Positions 37,150 to 45,749 of a DNA stretch of 64,000 nucleotides are shown in pieces (the first letter of the stretch is position 1; each line of letters begins with the position of its first letter). The DNA is from Maricaulis sp036231565 (GTDB lineage Bacteria > Pseudomonadota > Alphaproteobacteria > Caulobacterales > Maricaulaceae): contig JAZAHA010000006.1 in NCBI GenBank assembly GCA_036231565.1, forward strand, positions 1 to 64,000, in the 5' to 3' direction. The notes beneath the pieces are model-generated. The model saw only the letters and a list, made by a program, of their open reading frames with translations, ran no database searches and had not been told where the DNA came from. The translations under genes were made by a program, and so were the position numbers.

Positions 37150-37343
37150 TCTGTCCTCGCCCTTGACGGGCGCTGAAGAGCCCAAGAACAGTCCGGGGGA
37201 CTGTTCGACGCGATGAAGGACCGCGCCGGAGGCGTGGTGGAGTGGGTGATTTTCCGGAACCGGAAACGCGTCGCGTTTCACCCCTTCCGTCCGGCAAAGC
37301 CGGACACCTTCCCCATCAAGGGGAAGGATGAGATCTGGCTCGG
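37150..37343. repeat. Hairpin mosaic between the GST and hydrolase genes
   Basis: This 194-bp stretch contains CGCCCTTGACGGGCG, AACAGTCC/GGGACTGTT, TTTCCGG/CCGGAAA, GTCCGGCAAAGCCGGAC and CTTCCCCATCAAGGGGAAG, one hairpin after another. Its right end resembles the right end of the mosaic at 18530. It separates converging genes and may stop transcription from both sides. No gene is supported. Confidence 0.6.
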
Positions 37344-37344
37344 T

Positions 37345-38049
37345 CTACTCAGTTCGCAGATTCTTCCGGAAGAATTCCAGGGTGCGGCTGTCGGCGAGAT
37401 GGGCGCTTTCGGGATTATAGTGTTTGCCTTCAATGCGCGAGAAGGCGTGCTCATCGTCGGGATAGTCGTGCAGGGTGACCTGGAGATGCGGGTCGAGACC
37501 GGTATGCATCGCGGCCTGGGATTCCGGTGGCACAAACTCGTCGCGCCCGGCGATATGCAGCATGAGCGGTTTCGAGATCTTGCCGGCCTCGTCGAGAAAG
37601 TTCGGGATATTGACGCCGTAATAGCCGACTGTCGCATCGCTGTCGGTGCGCGCCGCGGTGAGATAGGCCATCAGCCCGCCGAGACAGAAGCCGATGGCGC
37701 CCACCTTGCCCGTGCACCCGTCCAGCTTGCGCACATGGTCGAGGGCCGCCTGCACGTCCTCGATACCCGTATCCGGGTTGAACTTGCCCATCAGATCGAA
37801 AGCCTTGTCGAGCTCGGCCTGGGTCTTGTCTGTAATGTCGACACCCGGCTCGATCCGCCAGAACAGGTCGGGGCAGACCGCTATGAAACCCTGGGAGGCC
37901 AGGCGGTCGCACATCTCGCGCATGACATGATTGACGCCAAAGATTTCCTGCAGGACGACAATGCCGGGCCCCGTTCCGCTCGCCGGTTTGGCCATGTATG
38001 CCGAGAAGGTGCCGGCCGGCCCGGTGATGCGGATGTCTTGACCTGTCAT
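37345..38049 (-). CDS. Dienelactone hydrolase family protein
   Basis: This 234-residue alpha/beta hydrolase has the triad of the dienelactone hydrolase family: the nucleophilic cysteine in GFCLGG, the aspartate in AGRDEFVP and the histidine in DDEHAF. VVLQEIFGVNHVMREMCDRLA is the typical N-terminal strand-loop-helix with the catalytic glutamate. Known members hydrolyse dienelactones in chloro-aromatic breakdown, but many act on other esters; the substrate here is unknown. It diverges from the DUF6489 gene with 49 bp between. Confidence 0.9.
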   Translation of the reverse strand: MTGQDIRITGPAGTFSAYMAKPASGTGPGIVVLQEIFGVNHVMREMCDRLASQGFIAVCPDLFWRIEPGVDITDKTQAELDKAFDLMGKFNPDTGIEDVQAALDHVRKLDGCTGKVGAIGFCLGGLMAYLTAARTDSDATVGYYGVNIPNFLDEAGKISKPLMLHIAGRDEFVPPESQAAMHTGLDPHLQVTLHDYPDDEHAFSRIEGKHYNPESAHLADSRTLEFFRKNLRTE

Positions 38050-38098
38050 GTCATGCTCCTGTTCATTGCAACAGGACCCACCATCCTGCGAGGCGGCC

Positions 38099-38362
38099 AT
38101 GAAGGTCAACATCGAGATCGAGTGCACACCGGAGGAAGCGCGCAGCTTTCTCGGTCTGCCGGACGTAACGGCGCTCAATGAGAGCCTGATGGCGGAAATG
38201 CAGAAGCGGGCTGAAGCCAACATGGATCAGCTGGACCCCGAGGTTCTGATGCGTCAATGGTCGGCCTTTGGCGGTCAGATGACGAACCAGTTCATGGAGC
38301 TGATGCGCAGTGCGGCCGGGCCCGCTGCCGGCGGCAAGGCGGGCAGCAGCAAGGATCGCTAG
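38099..38362 (+). CDS. DUF6489 family protein
   Basis: This 87-residue protein starts MKVNIEIECTPEEARSFLG and contains LPDVTALNESLMAEMQKRAEAN and a central helix, a pattern matching the small alphaproteobacterial family DUF6489. It lies four bases before mnmE, so it is probably the first gene of the mnmE-mnmG-rsmG-parA-parB operon. Function is unknown. GAGGCGG precedes the ATG. Confidence 0.8.
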   Translation: MKVNIEIECTPEEARSFLGLPDVTALNESLMAEMQKRAEANMDQLDPEVLMRQWSAFGGQMTNQFMELMRSAAGPAAGGKAGSSKDR

Positions 38363-38365
38363 ACC

Positions 38366-39682
38366 GTGAGCACGACAATCTATGCCCTGTCGACGCCCCC
38401 GGGACGGTCCGGCGTGGCGGTCGTCCGCCTGTCCGGTCCTGGCGCTGGCGGCATGCTGGATGCGCTGGCGGGTCTGCCCAGGCCGCAGCCGCGCCGGGCG
38501 GCGTTGCGCACGCTGAATGCTCCCGACGCGTCCGTGATAGACCGGGCTCTGGTGCTGTGGTTTCCGGGCCCGGCGAGCTTTACCGGTGAGGATTGTGTCG
38601 AACTGCACCTGCATGGCGGGCCGGCCGTGATCGAGGCCGCGCTTTCGGCTCTGGACGAAAGCGGGGCAGTGCCGGCAGAGCCGGGAGAGTTCACGCGGCG
38701 GGCCTTCGAGAATGACAAGCTGGATCTGACCGAGGCCGAGGGTCTGGCGGATCTGATCGAGGCCGAGACCGAGGGCCAGCGTCAGCAGGCCCTGGCGCAG
38801 ATGTCCGGGGCTCTGCGGGAGCTCTATGAGGGCTGGCGCGAGGATCTGATTGTCGCCATGGCCTCGATCGAGGGAGAGATCGACTTCCCCGACGAGGCCG
38901 ACGTTCCTGACGCCTTGTCCCACGTGGCACACGCGCCGCTGAGCCGGCTGATCGCGTCCATGGACGCGCATCTGGATGATGGCCGGCGCGGCGAGCGCGT
39001 GCGGACCGGCTTCTCCATCGCGCTGATCGGGGCACCGAATGCGGGCAAGTCGAGCCTGTTGAACCGCCTGGCGCGGCGCGAAGCGGCCATCGTCACGGAT
39101 ATTCCGGGGACCACACGCGACGTGGTCGAGGTGCGCGTCACGATGGCGGGCTTTCCGGTCATCATCTCCGACACGGCGGGTCTGCGCGAGGCGGTGGATG
39201 CGATCGAGGCCGAGGGCGTCCGGCGCGCGCTGGATCGCGCCGACAATGCGGATCTGCGGATCGGCGTCGTGGATGCACGGTCTGATGAGGACCTGCTCGA
39301 TCTGCGCGGACGTCTGAAGGACGACGATCTGCTGGTTCTCAACAAGCTCGACCTGGCGCCGCAGAAGCGCTCGGAAGGGGCTTACCGCCTCTCGGCCAAG
39401 TCCGGAGATGGCGTGGACATGCTCGAGGCGAAGATCGAGGAGATCGTGCGCGAACGTCTCAGTGCTCGGGAACTGCCGGCGTTGAGCCGGGCCCGGCATC
39501 GCCGTGCAGTGGAAAGTGCGCGGGCTGCCCTGGAGCGCTGCCGGGAGCGGCTGGCCGATGCGCCGGAGCTCGCAGGCGAGGATGCGCGACTGGCGGTGCG
39601 GGCATTGGAAAGCCTGACCGGTCGCGTCGATGTCGAGGATGTTCTGGACCGGGTGTTCAGCCAGTTCTGCATCGGGAAGTAG
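38366..39682 (+). CDS. mnmE: tRNA modification GTPase MnmE
   Basis: With MnmG, MnmE adds the carboxymethylaminomethyl group to U34 of certain tRNAs. The 438-residue protein has an N-terminal formyl-THF domain (TIYALSTPPGRSGVAVVRLSG in part), a helical domain, and an inserted G domain with GAPNAGKSSLLNRL, IPGTTRDVVEV, DTAGLRE and NKLDL. It ends FCIGK, the conserved CxGK motif. The start codon is GTG at 38366. It precedes mnmG by 124 bp, a gap that contains a parS site. Confidence 0.97.
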   Translation: MSTTIYALSTPPGRSGVAVVRLSGPGAGGMLDALAGLPRPQPRRAALRTLNAPDASVIDRALVLWFPGPASFTGEDCVELHLHGGPAVIEAALSALDESGAVPAEPGEFTRRAFENDKLDLTEAEGLADLIEAETEGQRQQALAQMSGALRELYEGWREDLIVAMASIEGEIDFPDEADVPDALSHVAHAPLSRLIASMDAHLDDGRRGERVRTGFSIALIGAPNAGKSSLLNRLARREAAIVTDIPGTTRDVVEVRVTMAGFPVIISDTAGLREAVDAIEAEGVRRALDRADNADLRIGVVDARSDEDLLDLRGRLKDDDLLVLNKLDLAPQKRSEGAYRLSAKSGDGVDMLEAKIEEIVRERLSARELPALSRARHRRAVESARAALERCRERLADAPELAGEDARLAVRALESLTGRVDVEDVLDRVFSQFCIGK

Positions 39683-39703
39683 GCTCTTGTGAACTGCGCG
39701 GCG

Positions 39704-39719
39704 TGTTTCACGTGAAACA
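39704..39719. promoter_or_regulatory. parS: parS site 1
   Basis: A perfect 16-bp palindrome identical to the ParB-binding consensus, TGTTTCACGTGAAACA, and extended by G and C to 18 bp. It lies between mnmE and mnmG, about 10 kb from the putative origin and 2.6 kb before parA. ParB would bind here to build the centromere complex pulled by ParA. Confidence 0.95.
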
Positions 39720-39806
39720 CGCGGGTCCGCCCCTCGACTCAACGGCCTGCGGGCATTATGTAGGCCGACCTTTTCCGCACGTCAGAGCATCGGGATCGAA
39801 CCGGTC

Positions 39807-41666
39807 ATGAAGCAATGGGATGTCATCGTCATCGGGGGCGGGCACGCCGGTTGCGAAGCCGCGTCCGCAGCCGCACGTCTGGGCGCCTCGACCCTGTTGT
39901 TGACCCATCGTCTCGACACGATCGGCGAGATGTCCTGCAATCCGGCCATTGGCGGCCTGGGCAAGGGGCATCTGGTGCGCGAAGTGGATGCGCTGGACGG
40001 TGTCATGGGCCGTGTCGCGGACGCTTCGGGGATCCAGTTTCGTCTGCTCAACCGCTCCAAGGGTCCGGCGGTGCGCGGTCCGCGGACTCAATCCGACCGG
40101 GCGCTTTACAAGGCGGCGATGCAATCGGCCCTGGGCGCGACGGACAATCTGGAGATCCGCGCAGCGGCCGTCGAAGACCTGATCCTCGATCAGGGTCGTT
40201 GTGTCGGGGTGACGGACGCGGAAGGCAATGAATACGCCGCCGCGTCGGTCGTGCTCACGACGGGAACTTTCCTGCGTGGCATGATCCATCGCGGTGCCGA
40301 GCGTATTCCCGCCGGCCGGGCCGGGGAGGCACCGGCTATCGGTCTGGGCGAGACGCTCTACGGTCTCAAGCTTCGGATGGGCCGTCTCAAGACCGGGACG
40401 CCGGCGCGGTTGAAGAAGTCTTCGATCGACTGGGACGCTCTGGAGCAGCAGGCCGCCGACGAGACGCCGGTGCCCTTCTCCTTCCTGACCGACCGGATCG
40501 AGGTGCCGCAGATCACCTGCGCCATCTCCCGGACCACGGAAGCGACGCACGCCATCATCGCTGCCAATCTCGAACACTCTGCCGTCTATTCCGGCGCGAT
40601 CGCCGGTCGCGGGCCGCGCTACTGCCCCTCCATCGAGGACAAGGTGGTCCGCTTTGCCGACCGGACCAGTCACCAGGTTTTCCTGGAACCGGAAGGCCTG
40701 GACGACGACACCGTCTATCCCAATGGTATCTCCTCCTCATTGCCCGACCATGTCCAGGACGCCTTCCTGAAGACCCTTCCGGGTCTCGAACAGGTCGAGG
40801 TAAAGCGTTACGGCTATGCCATCGAGTACGATTATGTCGATCCGCGCGAGCTTGACGCGACGCTTCAGGTGCGCGCCGTTTCGGGGCTCTGGCTGGCCGG
40901 TCAGATCAATGGCACGACGGGGTATGAAGAGGCCGCCGCCCAGGGCGTGATGGCCGGCTTCAATGCGGCATTGTCGGCCCAGGCGCGTGAGCCTTTCGTG
41001 CTCAGCCGGTCGGACGCCTATATCGGTGTGATGATCGACGATCTGATCACGCGCGGTGTCAGCGAACCCTATCGCATGTTCACCTCGCGCGCCGAATACC
41101 GGCTCACCCTGCGCGCCGACAATGCCGATCAGCGCCTGACGCCGAAAGCGATCGCGCTGGGTGCCGCATCTGTTTCACGTGAAACACGCTTCACCGGAAA
41201 GATGACGGCGCTCGGCACGACCCGCAGCCAGGTGCAGGCGCTGACCCTGACACCGAACGAAGCGAAGGCGCACGGTCTGGCGGTCAATGCCGACGGAAAG
41301 CGCCGCACGGCGAGCGAACTGCTCGCCTATCCGGATATAGCCTGGAGCGACCTCGCACCGATCTGGCCCGAGCTGGACGGTATCGCGCCGGACATTGTCG
41401 AACAGATCGAAATCGACGCGCTCTATGCCGGCTATATTGATCGCCAGCAGGCCGACATCCTCGCCTTCCGCCGCGACGAGGCCGTGCGGCTGCCGCGTGA
41501 CCTCGACTACCGTTCTGTCGGCGGCCTGTCCAACGAAGCCCGCGAGAAGCTGGAGCGCGCGCGCCCCGAGACCCTGGGGCAGGCGTCTCGCATCGAAGGG
41601 GTAACGCCGGGCGCACTGACCGCCGTTCTGGCGCATGTGAAGCGGCTCAGCAAAGAGGCCAGCTAG
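39807..41666 (+). CDS. mnmG: tRNA uridine-5-carboxymethylaminomethyl modification enzyme MnmG
   Basis: MnmG (GidA) binds FAD and works with MnmE on tRNA wobble uridine. The 619-residue protein has the dinucleotide motif VIVIGGGHAGCEAASAAARLG, CNPAIGGLGKGHLVREVDAL, and KTGTPARLKKSSID, all family signatures. A full parS site is embedded near residue 455-460 and reads in frame as VSRET. rsmG follows with no gap (TAG then GTG). Confidence 0.97.
   Translation: MKQWDVIVIGGGHAGCEAASAAARLGASTLLLTHRLDTIGEMSCNPAIGGLGKGHLVREVDALDGVMGRVADASGIQFRLLNRSKGPAVRGPRTQSDRALYKAAMQSALGATDNLEIRAAAVEDLILDQGRCVGVTDAEGNEYAAASVVLTTGTFLRGMIHRGAERIPAGRAGEAPAIGLGETLYGLKLRMGRLKTGTPARLKKSSIDWDALEQQAADETPVPFSFLTDRIEVPQITCAISRTTEATHAIIAANLEHSAVYSGAIAGRGPRYCPSIEDKVVRFADRTSHQVFLEPEGLDDDTVYPNGISSSLPDHVQDAFLKTLPGLEQVEVKRYGYAIEYDYVDPRELDATLQVRAVSGLWLAGQINGTTGYEEAAAQGVMAGFNAALSAQAREPFVLSRSDAYIGVMIDDLITRGVSEPYRMFTSRAEYRLTLRADNADQRLTPKAIALGAASVSRETRFTGKMTALGTTRSQVQALTLTPNEAKAHGLAVNADGKRRTASELLAYPDIAWSDLAPIWPELDGIAPDIVEQIEIDALYAGYIDRQQADILAFRRDEAVRLPRDLDYRSVGGLSNEAREKLERARPETLGQASRIEGVTPGALTAVLAHVKRLSKEAS
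41171..41186. promoter_or_regulatory. parS: parS site 2, inside mnmG
   Basis: A perfect TGTTTCACGTGAAACA within the mnmG coding sequence. In the reading frame it encodes V-S-R-E-T. It is 1.45 kb from site 1. Confidence 0.93.
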
Positions 41667-42290
41667 GTGACACGCGACGAATTCCAGAGCCGAACGGGTG
41701 TTTCACGTGAAACGCTCGACGGGTTCGACCGCTGGCGGCAGATCCTCGTCGAGACGAGCGCCCACACCAATCTGGTGGCGCGCAGTTCGCTCGATCACTT
41801 CTGGGAGCGCCACGCCCTGGACAGCTTCCAGCTGATGCCGCTTGTTTCACGTGAAACGCGTCTCGTCGCTGACCTCGGCGCCGGTGCCGGCTTTCCGGGC
41901 ATCGCCCTGGCACTCGGTTTCCGCGACCGCGGACAGGCGGCCCGTGTCGTGATGGTCGATTCCGTGGGCAAGAAGGTCGCCTTCCTGCGCAAGGTGATCG
42001 ACGATCTCGGCCTTGATGCCGAAGCCCGCTCGGTGCGGGTGGAGACGCTCGATCCGGCGGAAGGTTTCGATCTCGTCACCGCGCGCGCCTTCGCGCCGTT
42101 GAATAAATTATTGGGCTATGCCGCCCCCTTGTTGAAAAACGGGGCTGAAGGCCTCTTCTTCAAGGGCCGGCAGTACCAGGATGAATTGACCGAAGCCCGC
42201 AAAAGCTGGACAGTTGATCCTGAAGTCATACCCAGTCAGACGAGCGACGGTGTGATCCTGCGCATCAAAGAGGTCGAGCGTGTCCGATAA
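41667..42290 (+). CDS. rsmG: 16S rRNA (guanine527-N7)-methyltransferase
   Basis: RsmG (GidB) methylates G527 of 16S rRNA. The 207-residue protein has ADLGAGAGFPGIALAL for SAM binding, VDSVGKKVAFLRKV, and TARAFAPLNKLLGYA. The start codon is GTG, directly after the mnmG stop. Two near-perfect parS sites lie inside its coding sequence, both read as VSRET (about residues 12-16 and 60-64). Its end overlaps parA by 11 bases. A family-typical serine or arginine region is replaced there by the parS-encoded pentapeptide. Confidence 0.96.
   Translation: MTRDEFQSRTGVSRETLDGFDRWRQILVETSAHTNLVARSSLDHFWERHALDSFQLMPLVSRETRLVADLGAGAGFPGIALALGFRDRGQAARVVMVDSVGKKVAFLRKVIDDLGLDAEARSVRVETLDPAEGFDLVTARAFAPLNKLLGYAAPLLKNGAEGLFFKGRQYQDELTEARKSWTVDPEVIPSQTSDGVILRIKEVERVR
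41699..41714. promoter_or_regulatory. parS: parS site 3, inside rsmG
   Basis: The 16-mer matches TGTTTCACGTGAAACA at 15 positions (last base G). It sits at codons 11-16 of rsmG, which read G-V-S-R-E-T. Confidence 0.88.
41843..41858. promoter_or_regulatory. parS: parS site 4, inside rsmG
   Basis: The 16-mer again matches the parS consensus at 15 positions (last base G) and lies 144 bp after site 3. It encodes L-V-S-R-E-T in rsmG. Both rsmG sites are within 600 bp of parA. Confidence 0.88.
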
Positions 42291-43125
42291 GAACGAGCGC
42301 CGCAGAGCGCCCCGCGTCATCGCCATCGCCAATCAGAAGGGCGGCGTGGGCAAGACCACCACCGCCATCAATCTGGGAACCGCCCTGGCGGCGATCCGCC
42401 AGAAGGTCGCGATCATCGATCTGGACCCGCAGGGCAATGCCTCCACCGGTCTCGGCGTGCCGCCCAGCAAGCGCACCCTGACATCCTATGACGTTCTGGT
42501 GGGCGGCGACCCGCTGAAATCCGCCCTGGTCCCGACCGTGGTGCCGGGCCTCTCGATTGTGCCGTCCGATCAGCTTCTGTCCGGGGTCGAGCTGGAACTG
42601 GCCGACGATCAGCGCCGTTCCTACCGGCTCAAGCGCGCCGTCGACCAGAGCATTGCAGCCCTGTCGCACGATGAAGACGGGCTGGACTATATCCTGATCG
42701 ACTGTCCGCCCTCGCTGAACGTGCTGACGGTGAATTCGCTCACCGCGGCCGATGCCATCCTGGTGCCCCTGCAGTGCGAATTCTTTGCCCTTGAGGGCCT
42801 GTCCCAGCTCCTGCGCACTGTCGAGCGTGTGCGCGGCCATCTGAACACCAAGCTGGAGATCCAGGGCGTCGTGCTGACCATGTATGACGGCCGCAATAAC
42901 CTCTCCGCCGAAGTCGCCGCCGATGTGCGCGAGCATTTCGGCGACAAGGTCTACAAGACCATGATCCCGCGCAATGTGCGGGTCTCTGAAGCGCCCTCCG
43001 TGGGCAAGCCGGTGCTGCTCTATGATCTGCAGTGCACGGGGTCTCAGGCCTATATCAGCCTGGCCAAGGAAATCGTCCAGCAAGAGCGCAAACGCCGCCG
43101 GGAAGAGCAGGGTGAAGCCGCATGA
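42280..43125 (+). CDS. parA: Chromosome partitioning ATPase ParA
   Basis: ParA is the DNA-bound ATPase that moves ParB-parS complexes to the cell poles. The 281-residue protein has the deviant Walker A KGGVGKTT at about 20-27, IIDLDPQGNASTGLG with Walker A' and B features, and ILIDCPPSLNVLTVN. It uses a GTG start at 42280, inside the end of rsmG (11-base overlap), and overlaps parB by four bases. Such overlap gives tight stoichiometry. Confidence 0.97.
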   Translation: MSDKNERRRAPRVIAIANQKGGVGKTTTAINLGTALAAIRQKVAIIDLDPQGNASTGLGVPPSKRTLTSYDVLVGGDPLKSALVPTVVPGLSIVPSDQLLSGVELELADDQRRSYRLKRAVDQSIAALSHDEDGLDYILIDCPPSLNVLTVNSLTAADAILVPLQCEFFALEGLSQLLRTVERVRGHLNTKLEIQGVVLTMYDGRNNLSAEVAADVREHFGDKVYKTMIPRNVRVSEAPSVGKPVLLYDLQCTGSQAYISLAKEIVQQERKRRREEQGEAA

Positions 43126-44051
43126 CATCCACTGACAAGAACCGCCGTCTGGGCCGCGGCCTGTCCGCCCTTCTGGGCGAGGTCGAGACCGAGGACTACG
43201 CCGCGCCCGAGGGCTCTGATGCGCCGGCCTCCGCGCCGCGCGCGCGTGATGGGGTGCGGACCCTGCCGATCGAGCTGATCCGGCCCAATCCGGACCAGCC
43301 GCGCAAGACCATCACCGAGGCCGAGCTGGAAGCCCTGTCGGAATCGATTGCCGAAAAAGGCGTGGTCCAGCCTATCCTGGTGCGGCCCGTAAAGGGCGAG
43401 GGCGAAGCCTATGAGATCGTTGCCGGCGAGCGCCGCTGGCGTGCGGCCCAGAAGGCGCGTCTGCACGATATTCCGGCGCTTGTCCGCGAGCTCACCGACA
43501 AGGAAACGCTGGAAATCGGCATTGTCGAGAACGTCCAGCGCTCGGACCTCAACCCGGTGGAAGAGGCACATGCCTATCGCCAGCTGATCGACCGTTTCGG
43601 CCACACCCAGGACGATGTCGCGCGCGCCGTGTCCAAGAGCCGCAGCCATGTCGCCAACATGGTGCGCCTTCTGGCCCTGCCGGAGGCCGTCCTGACGTCT
43701 CTTGCCAGCGGTGAAATCAGCACGGGTCACGCCCGGGCGATTGCCACGGCACCCGATCCGGAAGCGCTGGTCCGTATCATTGTCGAGAAAGGCCTGTCCG
43801 TGCGTGAAGCCGAGCGCCTGGCGCGCGATGCGCAGGCCGGCAAAGCGCCTGACGGCAAGGCCGGCAAGGCCTCCAAGCCTGGTGACAAGGATGCTGACAC
43901 GCGGGCTCTGGAGTCTGACGTTGCGGCACGCCTCGGCCTGTCGGTCGATATCCGGCACGGCAATAAGGGCGGTGAGATCCGGGTGCAGTACAAGACACTC
44001 GAACAGCTCGACGATGTCTGCCGCCGGCTGTCCGGCAACCGCACCGCCTGA
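43122..44051 (+). CDS. parB: Chromosome partitioning protein ParB
   Basis: ParB binds parS, spreads along DNA with CTP and stimulates ParA. The 309-residue protein has LGRGLSALLGEVE at the N-terminus, the ParB/Srx CTPase domain with IRPNPDQPRK and YEIVAGERRWRAAQ, a helix-turn-helix domain around DDVARAVSKSRSHVANMVRL, and a C-terminal dimerisation region. It overlaps parA by four bases. It ends the operon; a repeat pair follows. Confidence 0.97.
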   Translation: MTSTDKNRRLGRGLSALLGEVETEDYAAPEGSDAPASAPRARDGVRTLPIELIRPNPDQPRKTITEAELEALSESIAEKGVVQPILVRPVKGEGEAYEIVAGERRWRAAQKARLHDIPALVRELTDKETLEIGIVENVQRSDLNPVEEAHAYRQLIDRFGHTQDDVARAVSKSRSHVANMVRLLALPEAVLTSLASGEISTGHARAIATAPDPEALVRIIVEKGLSVREAERLARDAQAGKAPDGKAGKASKPGDKDADTRALESDVAARLGLSVDIRHGNKGGEIRVQYKTLEQLDDVCRRLSGNRTA

Positions 44052-44073
44052 CGTCTCCAGGAAGAGTAGCTGG

Positions 44074-44123
44074 AGCATTTTCAGCAAAAGTGGGCACCGG
44101 TTTTGCGGTTCGAAAATGCGACC
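44074..44123 (-). repeat. GCATTTTC repeat (family 2), copy 1
   Basis: AGCATTTTCAGCAAAAGTGG at the left and CGAAAATGCG at the right flank a CACCGGTTTTGCGG core. It is the reverse complement of the two copies at 52230 and 52290. Closely similar elements are known in intergenic DNA of many alphaproteobacteria. Confidence 0.8.
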
Positions 44124-44137
44124 ACTTAAAAAAGCTG

Positions 44138-44175
44138 GAGCAATTGCGTCGACTTCAATGGCGATGCAATTGCTC
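44138..44175. repeat. GAGCAATTGC hairpin at the holA stop codon
   Basis: GAGCAATTGC at 44138-44147 pairs perfectly with GCAATTGCTC at 44166-44175 around an 18-base loop. The right arm ends on the first base of CTA, the complement of the holA stop codon. It could act as a terminator for both parB and holA, which converge here. Confidence 0.7.
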
Positions 44176-45227
44176 TAGCGGCTGGCCTGTGCAGCGCCGC
44201 GGGCCAGCCGGATCAGCAATTCACTGACCAGGGCCTCGGCCGGACTACCCGATCGCTTCACATCCCGCTCGGCCTGGAAGGCGAGCTGTCTGGCGTGTTC
44301 CAGCCGGCGTCCCCGCCACAGGCTGACCTGCCGCTTGAAGGCATCGGCCTGGGGACCGAAGCGCGGCGCGCCCGAGCGCGCCAGGGCGGCATCATCCCCG
44401 CCGGAGCCTTGCACGGCACCGATCTGGTCCAGTCGCCGCTGCAGGGCGCGCAGGATCGCGACCGGACTGCCACCCGCACTCACAGACCGGACATAGGCCT
44501 TGTCGGCTTCGGCGAGCCGTCCGAGCAGGGCAGGCCCGATGACCGCATCCATCTGGGCTTCGCCCTGGTCGGCGGCGATGGCTTCGACATCCTCGATCGT
44601 GACGACATCTTCGCCCTCGGCGCGCTGGCCGCGGAGACCCTTGTAGAGGATCATCTTGTCGATCTCGCCGCGGGCAAGTGCCCGGTCGCCCTCGAGCCGC
44701 GGCAGCCAGAGCATGCGCGCATCAGCGGCAATCGAGAGACCTTCAGCTTTAAGTAGCTCTTCCGCGAGGCTTCCGAGTGATCGCGCATCATCGGCGTAAC
44801 ATGCTATGGACAAAGCCCTTTTTGCGGGTTCGAAGGTTTTTCTGAGCTTCCCTCGCGGCGTTAGATCCCCGGACTCGACCACGAGTACGGTTTGCGGCGC
44901 GAGAGAGCCGCTCTCGATCTCCGAAATCACATCCGCAACGGGGCCGCTGCCGGTCTCGCCGCTGAGCCGGACCCGGACCAGGCGCTGACCGCCGGTCAGC
45001 GACATGGCGACCATTGCGTCGGACAGGGTGGCCGGATCGGATTTAAGGTCTTCCTCGGTGAGGAGGGTCAGCGCGAAGGGATCGTCGGGGTCGGCGAGGA
45101 TCGACTTGACCAGCGTGCTGGCGCGCTCGTGTGCGAGGCCGCGATCCGGCCCGTAGATCAGATAGGCCTTGATGGCCGGATCCGGGGTCCGGACGCGCGC
45201 TTCGGCGTCGCGGGCCGAGACCTTCAT
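44175..45227 (-). CDS. holA: DNA polymerase III delta subunit
   Basis: HolA is the wrench of the clamp loader that opens the sliding clamp. The 350-residue protein begins with an AAA+ like region (AYLIYGPDRGLAHERA) and continues through LRKTFEPAKRALSIACYA to a helical C-terminal collar domain (SPVAILRALQRRLDQI). It lacks the Walker A needed for ATPase activity, as is normal for delta. It overlaps lptE by four bases. Its TAG stop lies in the end of a repeat. Confidence 0.92.
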   Translation of the reverse strand: MKVSARDAEARVRTPDPAIKAYLIYGPDRGLAHERASTLVKSILADPDDPFALTLLTEEDLKSDPATLSDAMVAMSLTGGQRLVRVRLSGETGSGPVADVISEIESGSLAPQTVLVVESGDLTPRGKLRKTFEPAKRALSIACYADDARSLGSLAEELLKAEGLSIAADARMLWLPRLEGDRALARGEIDKMILYKGLRGQRAEGEDVVTIEDVEAIAADQGEAQMDAVIGPALLGRLAEADKAYVRSVSAGGSPVAILRALQRRLDQIGAVQGSGGDDAALARSGAPRFGPQADAFKRQVSLWRGRRLEHARQLAFQAERDVKRSGSPAEALVSELLIRLARGAAQASR

Positions 45228-45742
45228 GGCGTGGCGGGTCCGTGGGTCTGGATCTCGTCCAGGGCGCGTACAAGCTGCATGGAAACCCGCTGGGCCGCCA
45301 TCCGGGCGGCGCGGGCCTGGGCATCCTGTTCGGAGATCATCGAGGCGTAGACAGAGCTCGACAGATTATAGGAGGCCTCGCCATAGGTGGAGCCGACCAG
45401 AACCGGGTCGCTCTCTCCGTCGCGATAGAGCGCATAGTCGACTTCAAGCCGGATGGAAAAACGCCGGACGATCGCATCGGCCCCGACGCCCAGTCCGGTC
45501 GCGCCGAGATCCGTCTCCGTCCGCAGCGTCAGATCGCCATCGGCATGACGCGAGCCCATCTGGTCGATCAGGGCCTCCTGAAGCAGGAAGTCGACCCGTT
45601 CATCGCCCGTCTCTACGCGGATCTGGGACAGCGTGCTGCCGACAGCGCTCGATCCGTACATCGGCGAGAAACCGCAAGCGCCCAGCGCCAGCGTGAGGGA
45701 GGCTGCCAGAGAGCCCAGGATCACTCGACGGCTGGTACGCAT
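45224..45742 (-). CDS. lptE: LPS assembly lipoprotein LptE
   Basis: LptE plugs the LptD barrel and helps place lipopolysaccharide in the outer membrane. The 172-residue protein has the lipoprotein signal SLAASLTLALGACGFSPMYG with cysteine at about residue 23, then a mixed alpha/beta domain with YNLSSSVYASMISEQDAQAR. GFSPMYG after the cysteine is typical. It sits between leuS (7-bp gap) and holA (overlap), a conserved alphaproteobacterial arrangement. Confidence 0.9.
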   Translation of the reverse strand: MRTSRRVILGSLAASLTLALGACGFSPMYGSSAVGSTLSQIRVETGDERVDFLLQEALIDQMGSRHADGDLTLRTETDLGATGLGVGADAIVRRFSIRLEVDYALYRDGESDPVLVGSTYGEASYNLSSSVYASMISEQDAQARAARMAAQRVSMQLVRALDEIQTHGPATP

Positions 45743-45749
45743 GGTTTTC

